A stretch of 64,000 bases of DNA from Corynebacterium aquatimens (GTDB lineage: Bacteria; Actinomycetota; Actinomycetes; Mycobacteriales; Mycobacteriaceae). A model generated the notes under the pieces. It saw only the letters and a program-made list of their open reading frames with translations. It ran no database searches and had not been told where the DNA came from. Shown piece after piece: positions 19,696-29,981 of the stretch. The first letter of the stretch is position 1. Each line of letters opens with the position of its first letter. A program made the position numbers and the translations under genes. The stretch is from the NCBI RefSeq assembly GCF_030408395.1, contig NZ_CP046980.1, positions 1,116,001 to 1,180,000 of the forward strand, read 5' to 3'.

Positions 19696-20862
19696 GTGCC
19701 GGAGACGCAGACACTGGACAGAGAGCACGTCATCGCTATCGCGGAGAACGTGCTCACCCACCGTTACGGTGGCCAGCAGCGCCTCACCGACCCGGAGGTG
19801 CTCAGCGGTACTGGCAGCACCACAGTGTTGCGCCTCCGGGTGACAAACAACCCCTTTTTGTCTTATCGCTCCGTGGTGGTGAAGTACACCCCGCGCAGCG
19901 AGGACCCGATCGATCGTGCAGCCTTCCTCCGGGAAGTTGTGGCGTATCAGTTCACCACGTCGTTAAGCGAAGAAGTGCGCCCAGGGCCGGTGATGTTGGG
20001 CTACTCCCTCGACGAGTCCATCATCATTCTCTCGGATCTGGGGGACGGGGAAACCCTGGCCACGCTGATCCAAACCGCGGATGAGGAACACCGCAGGCGC
20101 CTGCTGCGCAACCTCGGCACATCCTTGGGCATCATGCACGCGGGCACTGCTGGGTCCGAAACCAACTTCAACATCTTGCTCGCGCGCATGGTGCGCACCA
20201 TCGACGGCACCCGGGATATTCAACTGATGCGCGAGGGACTACTGGAAAACCGCATCCAGGAGGGCGTGGACATTGTTCGGGCGGCAGGCATTGATGTCCC
20301 GCCTGAGGTCGAGACAATCGCGGATGAGATGCAGGCGCGGATGCTTCACGGGACTACACGCGCGTTTACCCCGTTTGATCTCTCGCCGGACAACATCATC
20401 TTCGCGGACAAGACGCAGTTCCTGGATTATGAGTGGGCGGGTTTCCGTGACGTCCTGTTCGATCTCGCGTGCGTGATCGCGGGCTTTCCCCAGTATGTTT
20501 CGGCACGGCCAGCCTCTGATGAAGAAGCACAGATCTTCATCGAGGCATGGGCAAGTGAGGTAGCGTCCGTGTGGCCACAGGTCAATGACTCCGATGTGAT
20601 GCACAACCGCGTGATTTCCGCGCTCGTGGGATGGGCGTTTTTCTCGGTATCGATTCTGTACCACGATGAGGAGCCCGACGATGCCTCCCGGCCGAGCGGC
20701 CGCGGGAGCGCGGAAGCACGGGCGAAGGTCTCTGCCACGTTCGACGCTGTCGCGCGGTTCGCATCGTCGTGCGCCGATTCCCCGCACTCGCACGCGGGGG
20801 AGCATTCCGTGCACCGCGTGGTTGCTGAGTTCGCTCGGTCAGTAGCGGGGCACGTCAAGTGA
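19696..20862 (+). CDS. APH/choline-kinase-like phosphotransferase, substrate unknown
   Basis: 388 residues with the aminoglycoside-phosphotransferase fold. K63 in VVVKYTP is the likely ATP lysine. [13 protein letters not shown] at 224-236 has the catalytic Asp228 and Asn233, in the place of the HxDxxxxN motif but with Phe for His. [17 protein letters not shown] carries metal-binding Asp244. GGGGAGG precedes GTG 19696. The stop overlaps the rarA start by 4 nt. Position between aspS and rarA suggests a conserved housekeeping kinase rather than a resistance gene; the target is unknown. Confidence 0.75.
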   Translation: MPETQTLDREHVIAIAENVLTHRYGGQQRLTDPEVLSGTGSTTVLRLRVTNNPFLSYRSVVVKYTPRSEDPIDRAAFLREVVAYQFTTSLSEEVRPGPVMLGYSLDESIIILSDLGDGETLATLIQTADEEHRRRLLRNLGTSLGIMHAGTAGSETNFNILLARMVRTIDGTRDIQLMREGLLENRIQEGVDIVRAAGIDVPPEVETIADEMQARMLHGTTRAFTPFDLSPDNIIFADKTQFLDYEWAGFRDVLFDLACVIAGFPQYVSARPASDEEAQIFIEAWASEVASVWPQVNDSDVMHNRVISALVGWAFFSVSILYHDEEPDDASRPSGRGSAEARAKVSATFDAVARFASSCADSPHSHAGEHSVHRVVAEFARSVAGHVK

Positions 20863-22277
20863 CCCAGGGCGGGTTGTTCACCACCCCTAGTCGCACGGGC
20901 GAGCCGGTGGACGACGCTACAGCCGAGGCTCCCCGCGGGACCGCGTTCTTCCACGCAGACCACACCGCGCCGCTCGCGGCACGGATGCGTCCCCAAAGCT
21001 TGGATGAGATCGTCGGGCAAAAGCACCTGCTGGGCAAAGGCAAGCCACTGCGCCGACTCGTGGAAGGCTCGGGCGAGGCCTCCGTCATCTTGTACGGTCC
21101 TCCCGGAACAGGCAAAACCACGATCGCCTCACTCATCGCTCAATCAATGGGGCAGAACTTCGTCGGCTTATCCGCTTTGTCCTCGGGAGTGAAGCAAGTA
21201 CGCGAGGTGATTGCCGATGCACGGCGTGATCTCGCGCGCGGCCAGCGCACCGTGCTCTTCATCGATGAGGTCCACAGGTTTTCCAAAACACAGCAGGATG
21301 CGCTTCTCGCCGCGGTGGAGAACCGCACGGTCCTCCTCGTGGCCGCGACCACGGAGAACCCGTCGTTTAGCGTTGTCGCGCCGCTGTTGTCACGTTCGCT
21401 GTTGTTACGGCTCGAGTCGCTTAGCGACGACGACATTGCGGCCGTCATCGATCGAGCAATGAGCGACGATCGGGGATTGGGCGGCTCCGTCACGATTGAA
21501 CCTGAAGCGAGAGATCAGCTCGTCCTGTTAGCCGGGGGCGATGCGCGCCGGGCGCTGACCTATCTCGAAGCCGCCGCGGACGCAGCGTCGGAGACGCCTC
21601 TGGCAGAGGCAGACGAAGAGAACACGCCCGATGGGGACGTGCCCGTGATCACGCTGGACGTTGTGCAGTCCGCGATCGACCGAGCCGTTATCCGCTATGA
21701 CCGTGACGGCGACCAGCACTACGACGTGGTCTCTGCATTCATCAAATCCATCCGCGGGTCTGACGTTGACGCAGCGCTGCACTATTTGGCCCGGATGATT
21801 GAGGCGGGGGAGGACCCGCGGTTCATCGCGCGCAGGCTGGTCATTCACGCTTCCGAGGACATCGGAATGGCGGATCCGACGGCGCTTCAGGTCGCGGTTG
21901 CCGCGGCCGATGCTGTCTCCTTCATCGGGATGCCGGAGGGCCGCCTGCCCTTGGCGCAAGCCACCGTGCACCTAGCAATGGCGCCCAAATCGCCGTCGAT
22001 AATCCGCGCGATCGACGCTGCGCTGGCCGACGTGCGCGCGGGAAACGCGGGCCCTGTCCCAGCGCATCTGCGCGACGGACACTATGAGGGCGCGAAGAAG
22101 ATGGGTAATGCCGTGGGCTACCTCTACCCGCACGATGATCCCCGCGGTGTGGTCCAGCAGCGCTACATTCCCGAGGGACTCGATGCAGCGCGGTACTACA
22201 CACCCACGGATCATGGTGGAGAAAAACGCATTAGCGAGTACGCGGAGCGACTTCGCGGCATCGTTCGCGGATCCTGA
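20859..22277 (+). CDS. rarA: Replication-associated recombination ATPase RarA (MgsA)
   Basis: An AAA+ clamp-loader-like ATPase acting at stalled forks. It has 472 residues. [19 protein letters not shown] is followed by Walker [12 protein letters not shown], Walker [16 protein letters not shown], the sensor 1 segment [10 protein letters not shown], and the arginine finger region SRSLLLRL. The C-terminal tetramerisation region holds [19 protein letters not shown] and [18 protein letters not shown]. All motifs are intact. GTGA overlap with the upstream kinase gene implies coupling. Confidence 0.95.
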   Translation: MTQGGLFTTPSRTGEPVDDATAEAPRGTAFFHADHTAPLAARMRPQSLDEIVGQKHLLGKGKPLRRLVEGSGEASVILYGPPGTGKTTIASLIAQSMGQNFVGLSALSSGVKQVREVIADARRDLARGQRTVLFIDEVHRFSKTQQDALLAAVENRTVLLVAATTENPSFSVVAPLLSRSLLLRLESLSDDDIAAVIDRAMSDDRGLGGSVTIEPEARDQLVLLAGGDARRALTYLEAAADAASETPLAEADEENTPDGDVPVITLDVVQSAIDRAVIRYDRDGDQHYDVVSAFIKSIRGSDVDAALHYLARMIEAGEDPRFIARRLVIHASEDIGMADPTALQVAVAAADAVSFIGMPEGRLPLAQATVHLAMAPKSPSIIRAIDAALADVRAGNAGPVPAHLRDGHYEGAKKMGNAVGYLYPHDDPRGVVQQRYIPEGLDAARYYTPTDHGGEKRISEYAERLRGIVRGS

Positions 22278-22285
22278 TTTCCTCG

Positions 22286-22291
22286 TAGGAT
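22286..22291 (+). promoter_or_regulatory. -10 box implying leaderless start
   Basis: TAGGAT ends 7 nt before ATG 22299, giving the following gene its own leaderless start just after rarA. Confidence 0.5.
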
Positions 22292-22298
22292 CGGCTAC

Positions 22299-23459
22299 AT
22301 GAGTCCCGTTCTGACCAGCGTTATCGCAGTGACGGTGATTATAGCCATCATCACCGCACTCGTGCTGGGCACCTACTTCCATTTCCGTCACTTACGCAAT
22401 AAAGCCGCGTCAGAGTACGCGAGGAGAAGGCGCAGCGAACTCGAGCCGGTCATCGGGCGTATCGACGGCATGGTGCGGGAGCTTTCGACGCAGCTCGCCT
22501 CACCGCGGCTTCTCCCGGACTGGGAAACAGTAAGGCAGCGCTTCTACGCGGATCCGCCGGAACTCGATGCGACAGAGGCCGTCTCCCACGCCTATAAGAA
22601 CGTCGCCTACCTCCGCGGGATTGAGACGGGAAATACGCGCATGCGTGCCCAGGCGGTCTACGAGTTGGATTCAGAAGCGAAGCTCTTCGAAGCACCGATG
22701 GCCCGCCAGTACCTACAAGCGTTGAGCTACCGGCTGGACTCACCGCAGTTTGTGGATGAGTACTGCCGCATCGTGCGCATTGTCGGTGAGGCCTCCCAGA
22801 AGTGGGCGGCGGAAAAACTCACCCGTGATACAGCAGAAGTTCCCACGATTGGGCAGCGCGAGTTCCGCCCCGGCGCCGGGATCGGCGGATACGTTCCACT
22901 GGACCAGATGTGGAAGGCCTACGAAGAAGGTCCACGGCTGCGGTATGAACCGTCCACCTTTTACGGCGGGGAGAATAAGGCGCGTGATTATCGCCGGTGG
23001 CTGCATTCGTCGAAACGCGGCGATGACCTTGAGACCCTCGAAGCATTTACCGCGGAGATCTACGCAGGAAACGTTGTGGCGCGCAATTCTGCTATCGACG
23101 ACCTCTATGAGGACATGCGGTTTGCCGCGACGACGATCTCTATTTTCACTGTCGCTGCGCTGGAGCAACGTGAGTTGCTCTGGCAGATCATCGACCGCCT
23201 TCGCGCATACCGCACCGAGGTGAACAGCCCCAACTTCGTGGAGGGCCTGTGGGCGATCATTGCTGACTACGACGAACTAATCTTGGGCGCTTATGCAGAA
23301 AACTTCCGCTGTATAAACTCGATGGACGATGTGAAACCGCCATGGGTGGGCGAAGAGCTTTATGTTTACGGCACCGGTGTTAAAGACTTTGTCCCGTGGA
23401 TGCAGGTGTTCACCATCAATCAGGAACTGGCCGACAAACAACGCGGCCGTTCCCTGTAA
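22299..23459 (+). CDS. Conserved-looking membrane-anchored protein, function unknown
   Basis: I do not recognise this family. It has 386 residues. One N-terminal membrane helix at about 4-25 is followed by a basic stretch (HFRHLRNKAASEYARRRR), placing the rest in the cytosol. The remainder is mostly helical and soluble, rich in Tyr/Trp/Arg, for example EKLTRDTAEVPTIGQREFRP and YRRWLHSSKRGDDLETLEAF. There are no metal or nucleotide motifs I can name. Codon use resembles that of the neighbours, so it is probably a native gene. A 130-nt gap separates it from alaS. Confidence 0.75.
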   Translation: MSPVLTSVIAVTVIIAIITALVLGTYFHFRHLRNKAASEYARRRRSELEPVIGRIDGMVRELSTQLASPRLLPDWETVRQRFYADPPELDATEAVSHAYKNVAYLRGIETGNTRMRAQAVYELDSEAKLFEAPMARQYLQALSYRLDSPQFVDEYCRIVRIVGEASQKWAAEKLTRDTAEVPTIGQREFRPGAGIGGYVPLDQMWKAYEEGPRLRYEPSTFYGGENKARDYRRWLHSSKRGDDLETLEAFTAEIYAGNVVARNSAIDDLYEDMRFAATTISIFTVAALEQRELLWQIIDRLRAYRTEVNSPNFVEGLWAIIADYDELILGAYAENFRCINSMDDVKPPWVGEELYVYGTGVKDFVPWMQVFTINQELADKQRGRSL

Positions 23460-23589
23460 GCTCCTAGCTTGTAGAAACCGTGGCGCGGTTGCGCGGTTTA
23501 CGGTGTACGCCGTCGGCCGTGCCCACAGCTAGACCAAAATTTGACTCTGAATCTGACTTTTAAAACAGCACTACTGGAGGAATTTTCAC

Positions 23590-26259
23590 GTGCAGACCCA
23601 CGAGATCCGGGACCGGTTCACCCAGCACTTTGTCAATGCGGGGCACGAGGCGGTCCCCAGTGCCTCGCTGATCCTGGATGACCCCACCCTGCTGTTTGTC
23701 AACGCCGGCATGGTGCCATTCAAACCGTATTTCTTGGGCCAGCAGAACCCCCCGTTTGCCAACAATAAGGCGACCTCCATCCAGAAGTGCGTGCGCACCT
23801 TGGACATCGAAGAAGTCGGCATCACCACGCGCCACAACACCTTCTTCCAAATGGCCGGCAACTTCTCCTTTGGCCAGTACTTCAAAGAGGGAGCCATCGA
23901 GCTCGCGTGGACGTTGCTGACCAACCCCGTCGACAAGGGCGGCTTTGGCCTAGACCCGGAGCGCCTGTGGGTGACGGTTTTCCTAGATGATGATGAGGCT
24001 GCGGAGATCTGGGAAAAGAAGATCGGTGTCCCGGCTGAGCGGATTCAGCGTCTGGGCATGGAAGACAACTTCTGGTCCATGGGTATCCCGGGGCCATGTG
24101 GTCCCTGCTCCGAGATCTACTATGACCGGGGCCCGGAGCACGGCAAAGAGGGCGGCCCTATCGCCGACGACAACCGCTACATGGAGATCTGGAACCTGGT
24201 CTTCATGGAGTCCATCCGCGGAGAGGGCGATAAGAAGGGCAACTTCGAGATCGTCGGCGAGCTGCCGAAGAAGAACATCGATACCGGCCTGGGCGTCGAG
24301 CGCCTCGCATGCATCCTCCAGAACGTGGACAACGTGTATGAGACAGACCTGCTTCGACCGGTGATTGAGGCCGCGGAGCGTTTGACCGGCTCCACCTACG
24401 GGAAGGACCAGCAGTCAGACATTCGCTTCCGCGTCATTGCTGACCACTCGCGTACTGCGATGATGATCATTTTGGACGGTGTGACTCCGTCGAATGAGGG
24501 GCGCGGCTACATCCTGCGTCGCCTGATGCGCCGCATCGTGCGTTCCGCGCGTTTGCTGGGTTCGGAAGGGGAGACGCTGTCAACGTTCATGAACACGATC
24601 ATGGACACGATGACGCCGTCCTTCCCGGAAATCGCGGAGCACCGCGAGCGCATTCTGCGCGTTGCAGTTGCAGAAGAAAAGGCGTTTTTGAAGACCCTGG
24701 AATCCGGTACGCGCCGTTTTGATGAAACCGCAGCGACCGTCCGGGGTTCTGGCGCCAGCGTTGTTCCTGGTGACAAGGCCTTCGAACTGCACGACACGTA
24801 CGGGTTCCCGATTGATCTGACCTTGGAGATGGCGGCGGAAGCGGGCCTGAGCGTCGATATGGATGCGTTTGAAGCTGAGATGGATGCGCAGCGCCAGCGC
24901 GCCAAGGCAGACAACAAGGCGAAAAAGCACCGCAACCTCGATGAATCGCTTTACCGCGAGTGGGTGGACAACCAACCCACAGAGTTCGTCGGTTTCACCC
25001 AGCTTGAGCACGATGCAAACGTGATCGGTCTGGTGCGCGATGGCCAGAAGGTCGGTGAGGCGAGCGCGGGTGATGAGGTTGAGGTCATCTTGGACGTGAC
25101 CCCGATGTACGCCGAGGCTGGTGGACAGCTCGCGGACCGCGGCCAGATCGTCGTCGGCGATACGGTTCTGTCCGTCTATGACGTGCAGAAGGTGGGGAAT
25201 AAGAAGCTCTGGATCCACAAAGCGACCGTGGATACCGGAGGGCTGGAGGTAGGCCAGACCGTTCGCGCTGAGGTGGACGCACCGTGGCGCCACGGTGCCC
25301 GCCAGGCACACACGGCGACCCACCTGATCCACGCCGCGCTACGCCAGGTGCTTGGCCCAACCGCCGTGCAGGCGGGGTCGATGAACAAGCCCGGGTACTT
25401 GCGCTTTGACTTCAACTACACCGATGCGCTGGCACCGGAGCAGTTGGACCAGATCGCCATGATCACCAACCAAGCAGTGGACGCGGACTTTGCCGTTAAC
25501 ACCATTGAGACCACGCTTGAACAGGCAAAGGCGATGGGTGCAATGGCCCTGTTCGGTGAGAACTACGGTGACGAGGTACGCGTCGTGGAGATCGGCGGCC
25601 CGTTCTCCATGGAGCTGTGCGGTGGTACGCACGTCGAGCATTCCTCGCAGATTGGCCCGGTGGCGATTCTGGGTGAATCCTCGGTGGGTTCCGGTGCGCG
25701 CCGCATTGAGGCGTACTCCGGTTTGGATTCCTTCCAGTACTTCTCCAAGGAAGCCGCGATTGCCAACCTGCTCGCCGGCGAGATGAAGGCGCCGACGGAG
25801 GACCTTCCGGACCGCATCGCGCAGCTCACTGAACGACTGCGCGCGGCGGAAAAGGAAATTGAGAACCTCCGTAAAAAGGAGCTGCTCAACGCAACCGGTG
25901 AACTAGTCAACAACGCTGAAACCATCGGGGAGTTCAAGGTGCTCGTAGTCACGCTTCCCGACGGGACGGCTGGCGGCGATATGCGCACCATCGCCACGGA
26001 CCTCAAGGGCCGCTTTGGAACGGAAAAAGCCGTCATCGCTGTCGTGTCTAACAACGGCGGCAAAGTGCCGTTTGCAGTTGCGGCGACGAAACCTGCGGTG
26101 GAAAGCGGAATCAAGGCGGGCGAACTCGTTGGACTGCTGGGCCAGTACCTCGGCGGTAAGGGTGGCGGTAAGCCGGATCTTGCCCAAGGTTCCGGCAACG
26201 ATGCCAGCGGCATTGATGCAGCGTTTTCGGCGCTGCGCGATGACATCGCCAACCGCTAA
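23590..26259 (+). CDS. alaS: Alanyl-tRNA synthetase
   Basis: Charges tRNA-Ala and edits mischarged Ser/Gly. It has 889 residues from GTG 23590 with GGAGGAA 8 nt upstream. The catalytic core has [13 protein letters not shown] and [12 protein letters not shown], then [22 protein letters not shown]. The editing domain supplies zinc ligands in [16 protein letters not shown] and [16 protein letters not shown]. The C-terminal C-Ala domain follows, with a glycine-rich end ([15 protein letters not shown]). The order alaS-ruvX-mltG-aroE is standard in actinobacteria. Confidence 0.98.
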   Translation: MQTHEIRDRFTQHFVNAGHEAVPSASLILDDPTLLFVNAGMVPFKPYFLGQQNPPFANNKATSIQKCVRTLDIEEVGITTRHNTFFQMAGNFSFGQYFKEGAIELAWTLLTNPVDKGGFGLDPERLWVTVFLDDDEAAEIWEKKIGVPAERIQRLGMEDNFWSMGIPGPCGPCSEIYYDRGPEHGKEGGPIADDNRYMEIWNLVFMESIRGEGDKKGNFEIVGELPKKNIDTGLGVERLACILQNVDNVYETDLLRPVIEAAERLTGSTYGKDQQSDIRFRVIADHSRTAMMIILDGVTPSNEGRGYILRRLMRRIVRSARLLGSEGETLSTFMNTIMDTMTPSFPEIAEHRERILRVAVAEEKAFLKTLESGTRRFDETAATVRGSGASVVPGDKAFELHDTYGFPIDLTLEMAAEAGLSVDMDAFEAEMDAQRQRAKADNKAKKHRNLDESLYREWVDNQPTEFVGFTQLEHDANVIGLVRDGQKVGEASAGDEVEVILDVTPMYAEAGGQLADRGQIVVGDTVLSVYDVQKVGNKKLWIHKATVDTGGLEVGQTVRAEVDAPWRHGARQAHTATHLIHAALRQVLGPTAVQAGSMNKPGYLRFDFNYTDALAPEQLDQIAMITNQAVDADFAVNTIETTLEQAKAMGAMALFGENYGDEVRVVEIGGPFSMELCGGTHVEHSSQIGPVAILGESSVGSGARRIEAYSGLDSFQYFSKEAAIANLLAGEMKAPTEDLPDRIAQLTERLRAAEKEIENLRKKELLNATGELVNNAETIGEFKVLVVTLPDGTAGGDMRTIATDLKGRFGTEKAVIAVVSNNGGKVPFAVAATKPAVESGIKAGELVGLLGQYLGGKGGGKPDLAQGSGNDASGIDAAFSALRDDIANR

Positions 26260-26312
26260 GTACACAACAGCAGTTCTAGGCCGATGAAGCGCGAAAGGAA
26301 TCGTCGATAAGC

Positions 26313-26810
26313 ATGGTGTTGACTCCCGACACCCCTGGGGTGAATGACCCTGGACCCGGCCGGCGTCTCGGCATTGACGTTGGGACCGTGCGGATCGGCG
26401 TGGCGGCGTCGGACAGGGACGCGAAGTTGGCCATGCCGGTTGAGACAGTAGAGCGCGTGACCGGCTTCAAAGGCCGCGACGGCGCCGATATTGATCGTCT
26501 GGTTGCTATCGCCGAGGAATACCAAGCGGTGGAAGTCGTTGTGGGACTTCCGCGCAATCTGAAGGGCGAAGGCTCAGCGAGCGTGAGACACGCAAGAGAA
26601 ATCGGTTTTCGCATTTTACGGCGCACAGACCTGCCCGTCCGCTACGCTGATGAACGTTTAACTACGGTCGCTGCGACCAACGCTTTGCGAGCCTCCGGCG
26701 TTTCCGAAAAGGCAGGACGTAGAATAATTGACCAAGCTGCGGCGGTGGAGATCCTCCAGTCTTGGTTGGATGGTCGCGCCGCCGCTCTGGAACGTTCCAG
26801 TGAAACATAA
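26313..26810 (+). CDS. ruvX: YqgF/RuvX putative Holliday junction resolvase
   Basis: This 165-residue RNase H-fold nuclease is implicated in rRNA 5' processing or junction resolution. The first catalytic Asp is in [13 protein letters not shown]. The second acidic motif is in [14 protein letters not shown], and [15 protein letters not shown] and [14 protein letters not shown] hold the third. A short Pro-rich N-terminus precedes the domain. It lies between alaS and mltG, the usual place. Confidence 0.93.
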   Translation: MVLTPDTPGVNDPGPGRRLGIDVGTVRIGVAASDRDAKLAMPVETVERVTGFKGRDGADIDRLVAIAEEYQAVEVVVGLPRNLKGEGSASVRHAREIGFRILRRTDLPVRYADERLTTVAATNALRASGVSEKAGRRIIDQAAAVEILQSWLDGRAAALERSSET

Positions 26811-26861
26811 AATTAAAGTCTTAGACAACGTCATAGCCCCCGACCCAAGGAGACCCACATC

Positions 26862-28019
26862 GTGAGTCCGGCTAGAAATTCACGCGGCCGAACGCGAGGC
26901 CTAGCGATAGTCATCGTTTCGATTCTTTTAGTGATTGGAGCGATTGTCTACATCGCGCTGGCACGGTCCCTCGGTGGGGGCGGCAGTGATTACAACGGTG
27001 CCGGCAACGGTGAAGAGCAGATCGTGGAAATCCCGCAGGGCGCCACGCTGTCTTCCATGGGCCCTCAGTTGGAGGAACTCGGCGTGGTGAAAACGTCGAA
27101 GGCATTCCAAGGCGCGGCGATGGCCAACCCGGACGCCGATAGCATTCAGCCAGGGTTCTATCGCCTTCAGAAAAAGATGAGCGCCACGTCCGCCGTCGAA
27201 GCGTTCTTGGATGATGACAACAAGGTGGACTTGCTCAAGGTCGCTGGTGGATTGACTCTCAACGACGTCAAGGTCGTGGGCGGGGAGACCCGTTACGGCA
27301 TCATCTCAAACATCTCACGCGTGACGTGTGGGGAAGACGGCGCGCAGCCGGGCTGCATCACAGTCCAACAGATCGAAGATGTTGCCGCCAACACTGATCC
27401 CGCGGAGCTTGGCGTGCCGGAGTGGGCGATCAAACCCGTCAAGGACAACAAGGGCGATCCCCGCCGCCTCGAGGGCTTGATCGCCCCGGGCGAGTACGTG
27501 ATTAACCCGAACGGCGACGCCAAGTCGATCTTGAAGGACCTGATTAGTCGTTCCGCGGAGAAGTACAACTCCACCGACATCACTGGGCGCGCCAAGGCAA
27601 TTGGTCTGAGCCCGTATGAGCTTCTCATCGCTGCATCCCTCGTGGAACGTGAAGCCCCCGCCGGCGAGTTTGACAAGGTCGCCCGCGTGATCCTCAACCG
27701 CCTGAAAGAGCCGATGCGCCTGCAGTTCGACTCCACGGTCAACTACGACTTGGATGAGGTTGAGGTGGCCACCGGCGACAGCGCCCGCAAGCGTGAGACC
27801 AAGTGGAACACGTACGCAATGGACGGCCTGCCGACTACCCCGATCGCATCCCCGTCGGAGGAAGCGATCAAGGCGATGGAGAACCCCGCGGACGGCGCAT
27901 GGCTGTTCTTCGTCACCGTGGACCAGGACGGTACAACGATCTACAGCAACACGCTGGAAGAGCACGACGACGCGGTGCAAAAAGCCTATGAGTCCGGAAT
28001 CTTGGATTCCAAGCGCTAG
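26862..28019 (+). CDS. mltG: Endolytic murein transglycosylase MltG (YceG-like)
   Basis: A membrane-bound lytic enzyme that cleaves nascent glycan strands and sets their length. It has 385 residues from GTG 26862 with AAGGAGA upstream. A cytosolic basic N-terminus leads to a single membrane helix at about 13-33, and a LysM-like segment follows. The catalytic domain has SLVEREAPAGEFDKVARVIL, which carries the catalytic Glu, then RLQFDSTVNYDL. The C-terminal TTPIASPSEEAIKA and LFFVTVDQDGTTIYSNT match the family. Confidence 0.95.
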   Translation: MSPARNSRGRTRGLAIVIVSILLVIGAIVYIALARSLGGGGSDYNGAGNGEEQIVEIPQGATLSSMGPQLEELGVVKTSKAFQGAAMANPDADSIQPGFYRLQKKMSATSAVEAFLDDDNKVDLLKVAGGLTLNDVKVVGGETRYGIISNISRVTCGEDGAQPGCITVQQIEDVAANTDPAELGVPEWAIKPVKDNKGDPRRLEGLIAPGEYVINPNGDAKSILKDLISRSAEKYNSTDITGRAKAIGLSPYELLIAASLVEREAPAGEFDKVARVILNRLKEPMRLQFDSTVNYDLDEVEVATGDSARKRETKWNTYAMDGLPTTPIASPSEEAIKAMENPADGAWLFFVTVDQDGTTIYSNTLEEHDDAVQKAYESGILDSKR

Positions 28020-28028
28020 CCCGGCACC

Positions 28029-28868
28029 ATGACTGAACCACTGCACCGGGCCGCTGTTCTCGGCGATCCCATTGAGCACTCACTGTCACCGGTCCTTCAC
28101 ACCGCCGGCTATGAAGCTGCCGGCTTAGACAGTTGGGCCTACACCCGGATCCGTTGCACTGCTGATGAGCTTCCGCGCATCGTTGGCACCTCCGACGCCT
28201 CCTTCGCGGGGTTCTCAGTCACCATGCCCGGCAAATTCGCGGCGCTTGACTTCGCCGATGAATCCACCGATCGTGCGCGCGCTATCGGCTCAGCCAACAC
28301 GCTCACGCGTATCGACGGCGGGTGGCGCGCCGACAACACCGATTGCGAGGGCATCACCGGCGCCCTCGGTGAACTGGTCGGGGACACCCCGATCACCCGC
28401 GCCATCGTCGTCGGTGCTGGCGGCACTGCCCGTCCCGCGTTGTGGGCCTTGGCTCGCGCCGGCGCGAAGACCGTTACCGTGGTGAACAGATCCGACCGCT
28501 CCGCGGAGATCGCCCCACTCCTTGAGCCACACGGGGTTGAATTCCGCTTCGTCGCTCTCAACGAGGACGTCACGGAACTGGCCATGGCTGCCGACGTAAT
28601 CGTCTCCACTGTGCCCTCCGCGGGCCTAGACGCCGACAAGATCAAGCAACTCGGCCACGCCCCAGTCCTAGACGTGATCTACGACCCCTGGCCAACGCCA
28701 CTAGCAACCAGAGCAGCCTCCAACGGCTACCTCACCGTCGGCGGGCTGTCTATGCTCGCGCACCAATCCTTCAGCCAGTTCGAGCAGTTCACCGGCCATC
28801 CTGCCCCACGCGCCGCCATGCGTTCCGCGCTGTTCAATCACTTCGGACTGGCCGACGTCCAGAGCTAG
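28029..28868 (+). CDS. aroE: Shikimate dehydrogenase
   Basis: NADP-dependent reduction of 3-dehydroshikimate. It has 279 residues. The shikimate-binding motif HSLSPVLHTAGY is present. Catalytic Lys is in FSVTMPGKFAALD (with Met-Pro-Gly-Lys), and the paired Asp is in ADNTDCEGITGAL. The Rossmann motif is VVGAGGTARPAL, and VTVVNRSDRSAE contributes NADP selectivity. It starts 9 nt after mltG and stands at the head of a shikimate gene region that resumes at aroC, about 1.7 kb downstream. Corynebacteria often carry several aroE-like genes; this is the cluster copy. Confidence 0.93.
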   Translation: MTEPLHRAAVLGDPIEHSLSPVLHTAGYEAAGLDSWAYTRIRCTADELPRIVGTSDASFAGFSVTMPGKFAALDFADESTDRARAIGSANTLTRIDGGWRADNTDCEGITGALGELVGDTPITRAIVVGAGGTARPALWALARAGAKTVTVVNRSDRSAEIAPLLEPHGVEFRFVALNEDVTELAMAADVIVSTVPSAGLDADKIKQLGHAPVLDVIYDPWPTPLATRAASNGYLTVGGLSMLAHQSFSQFEQFTGHPAPRAAMRSALFNHFGLADVQS

Positions 28869-28907
28869 CCCGCCGCCCTGCCCCCGCCGCCGCTCTTCTA
28901 CCCATTT

Positions 28908-29468
28908 TTAAATCGAAGATCCGGCAGGGATCGAGGACCCACGCAGCGCCGGTGGCAGCCCGTTAATGTGGCGATCCTGCACAAAAACATCGTTGACGGT
29001 GCCCACGCGGATCACCCGGTTGAGCCCCCTGTCACCGATGAAGAAATTTCCCGCCGGATCACTGAACACGAACTGGTTGCCGTAGTAGCGCACTTGCAAC
29101 GGGCCCATTGCCGGCGCTCCGTTGAACGTGTTCTTGGGCAAGCAGTTCCAAGCGTCACCCGTCACAGAGTTCATCGCGTTGGCTTCACCGTACTTCTGAT
29201 TGCATTGGTGACCCGGCATCGTGTCCACGAGGCTAAGACACTGCACAAACGTCTGTCCATCAAACTCGTAGACACCGCAGCGCACCGTGTTTTGCGGGTT
29301 CGAGAAGGCCGTATGCGGAGCAACCTTGGGCAGCTGGCGGTATCCAGCCGGCCACTCCACTCCGCGTGGATTCCACGCTGGCTTCCACTCGCTTGCTGTA
29401 GCGGTTGCGGTGCTAGCTCCGGCGAGGACAGTGACAGCTGCTGCAAAAGCAGCGATGAATTTACGCAT
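28908..29468 (-). CDS. Small secreted four-cysteine protein, function unknown
   Basis: I do not recognise this family. It has 186 residues. The Sec signal peptide is MRKFIAAFAAAVTVLAGAS, with likely cleavage near residue 25. The mature part carries four cysteines (64, 77, 89, 109) in RCGVYEFDGQTFVQC, HQC and WNC, probably two disulfides. There is much Asn/Gly/Pro. AAGGAGAACCC directly precedes ATG 29468, an excellent ribosome site. Its promoter must lie in the repeat-bearing region shared with the divergent gene at 29982. Confidence 0.75.
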   Translation of the reverse strand: MRKFIAAFAAAVTVLAGASTATATASEWKPAWNPRGVEWPAGYRQLPKVAPHTAFSNPQNTVRCGVYEFDGQTFVQCLSLVDTMPGHQCNQKYGEANAMNSVTGDAWNCLPKNTFNGAPAMGPLQVRYYGNQFVFSDPAGNFFIGDRGLNRVIRVGTVNDVFVQDRHINGLPPALRGSSIPAGSSI

Positions 29469-29981
29469 GGGTTCTCCTTAAAAGTGAAAAAACGAGACTA
29501 GAGAGTCATATGTTGCACATGGTACGGGTTATCGCTCGCTCCTGCCCGCTCGGATGTGAGTCCGCAACCAACCGGCTCCTCTATCTCTCACGTTTCAGTC
29601 CCACTCCGCGGCGCAGCGATCGAGGCGTTTGTCCGACCGATCGAGCCGTTTGTCCGGCCGATCGAGCCGTTTGAAATTCGATCGAGCCGTTTGAATTTTG
29701 ATCGAGCCGTTGCGTGTAAAACCCCAGGTCAGATTTTTCCAATTTCATACGGATCGATCACTGCAAAAAACGGATCGATCGGTCTTTTATACGGATCGAT
29801 CGGTCTACTAAACGGCTCGATCGGCGCGATCGTTGAGCTCTCGATCGGTGAGGTCGGTGGCTCGATCGGCGAGGTCGGGGGTTGGTTTGGGTGGTGCTGG
29901 TTGGCTGGCCGGCGCGTTCGTGGGGCGGATGGACGCGGTAGATTGGTGGCACGGTAGGGGTTGTCAGAATCCGGGGGGATT
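29469..29981. other. Divergent intergenic region
   Basis: 513 nt separate the secreted protein gene (minus) from the prepilin-peptidase-like gene (plus). The centre is occupied by the inverted 14-bp repeat arrays described separately. A 133-codon open frame crosses it on the plus strand, but it lacks a ribosome site and the 20/21-nt repeat spacing breaks the frame in the left half, so I do not call it a gene. Confidence 0.7.
29617..29868. repeat. Helically phased inverted arrays of a 14-bp repeat
   Basis: Left array: five copies of CGATCGAGCCGTTT or near variants start at 29617, 29638, 29659, 29679 and 29699 (spacing 21, 21, 20, 20). Right array: copies in the opposite orientation, consensus A(A/T)ACGG(A/C)TCGATCG, start at 29747, 29768, 29789 and 29810 (spacing 21). 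Two shorter TCGATCGG copies follow at 29841 and 29862. A 34-nt centre with A/T tracts separates the two. The period equals two turns of DNA, so every site faces the same side of the helix. This suggests cooperative protein binding; operator, recombination site and partition-like site are all possible. Confidence 0.85.

Noticed and set aside
18243..19757. 504-codon minus-strand frame opposite aspS
   Set aside because: aspS is complete with all class II motifs; the antisense product is arginine-rich and has no recognisable domain.
23460..23589. T-box or structured leader before alaS
   Set aside because: No T-box core sequence or terminator pair is visible; only a weak AAACCG/CGGTTT hairpin is present, and actinobacterial alaS genes do not usually use T-boxes.
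29617..29868. CRISPR array
   Set aside because: The intervals between repeats are only 6-7 nt, the copies occur in both orientations, and no cas genes are present.
29556..29957. 133-codon plus-strand frame across the inverted repeat array, giving GSIGLLY-like peptide repeats
   Set aside because: It has no ribosome binding site, the left-array spacing of 20 nt breaks the frame, and the repeat is symmetrical at DNA level, which fits a protein-binding array better than coding sequence.
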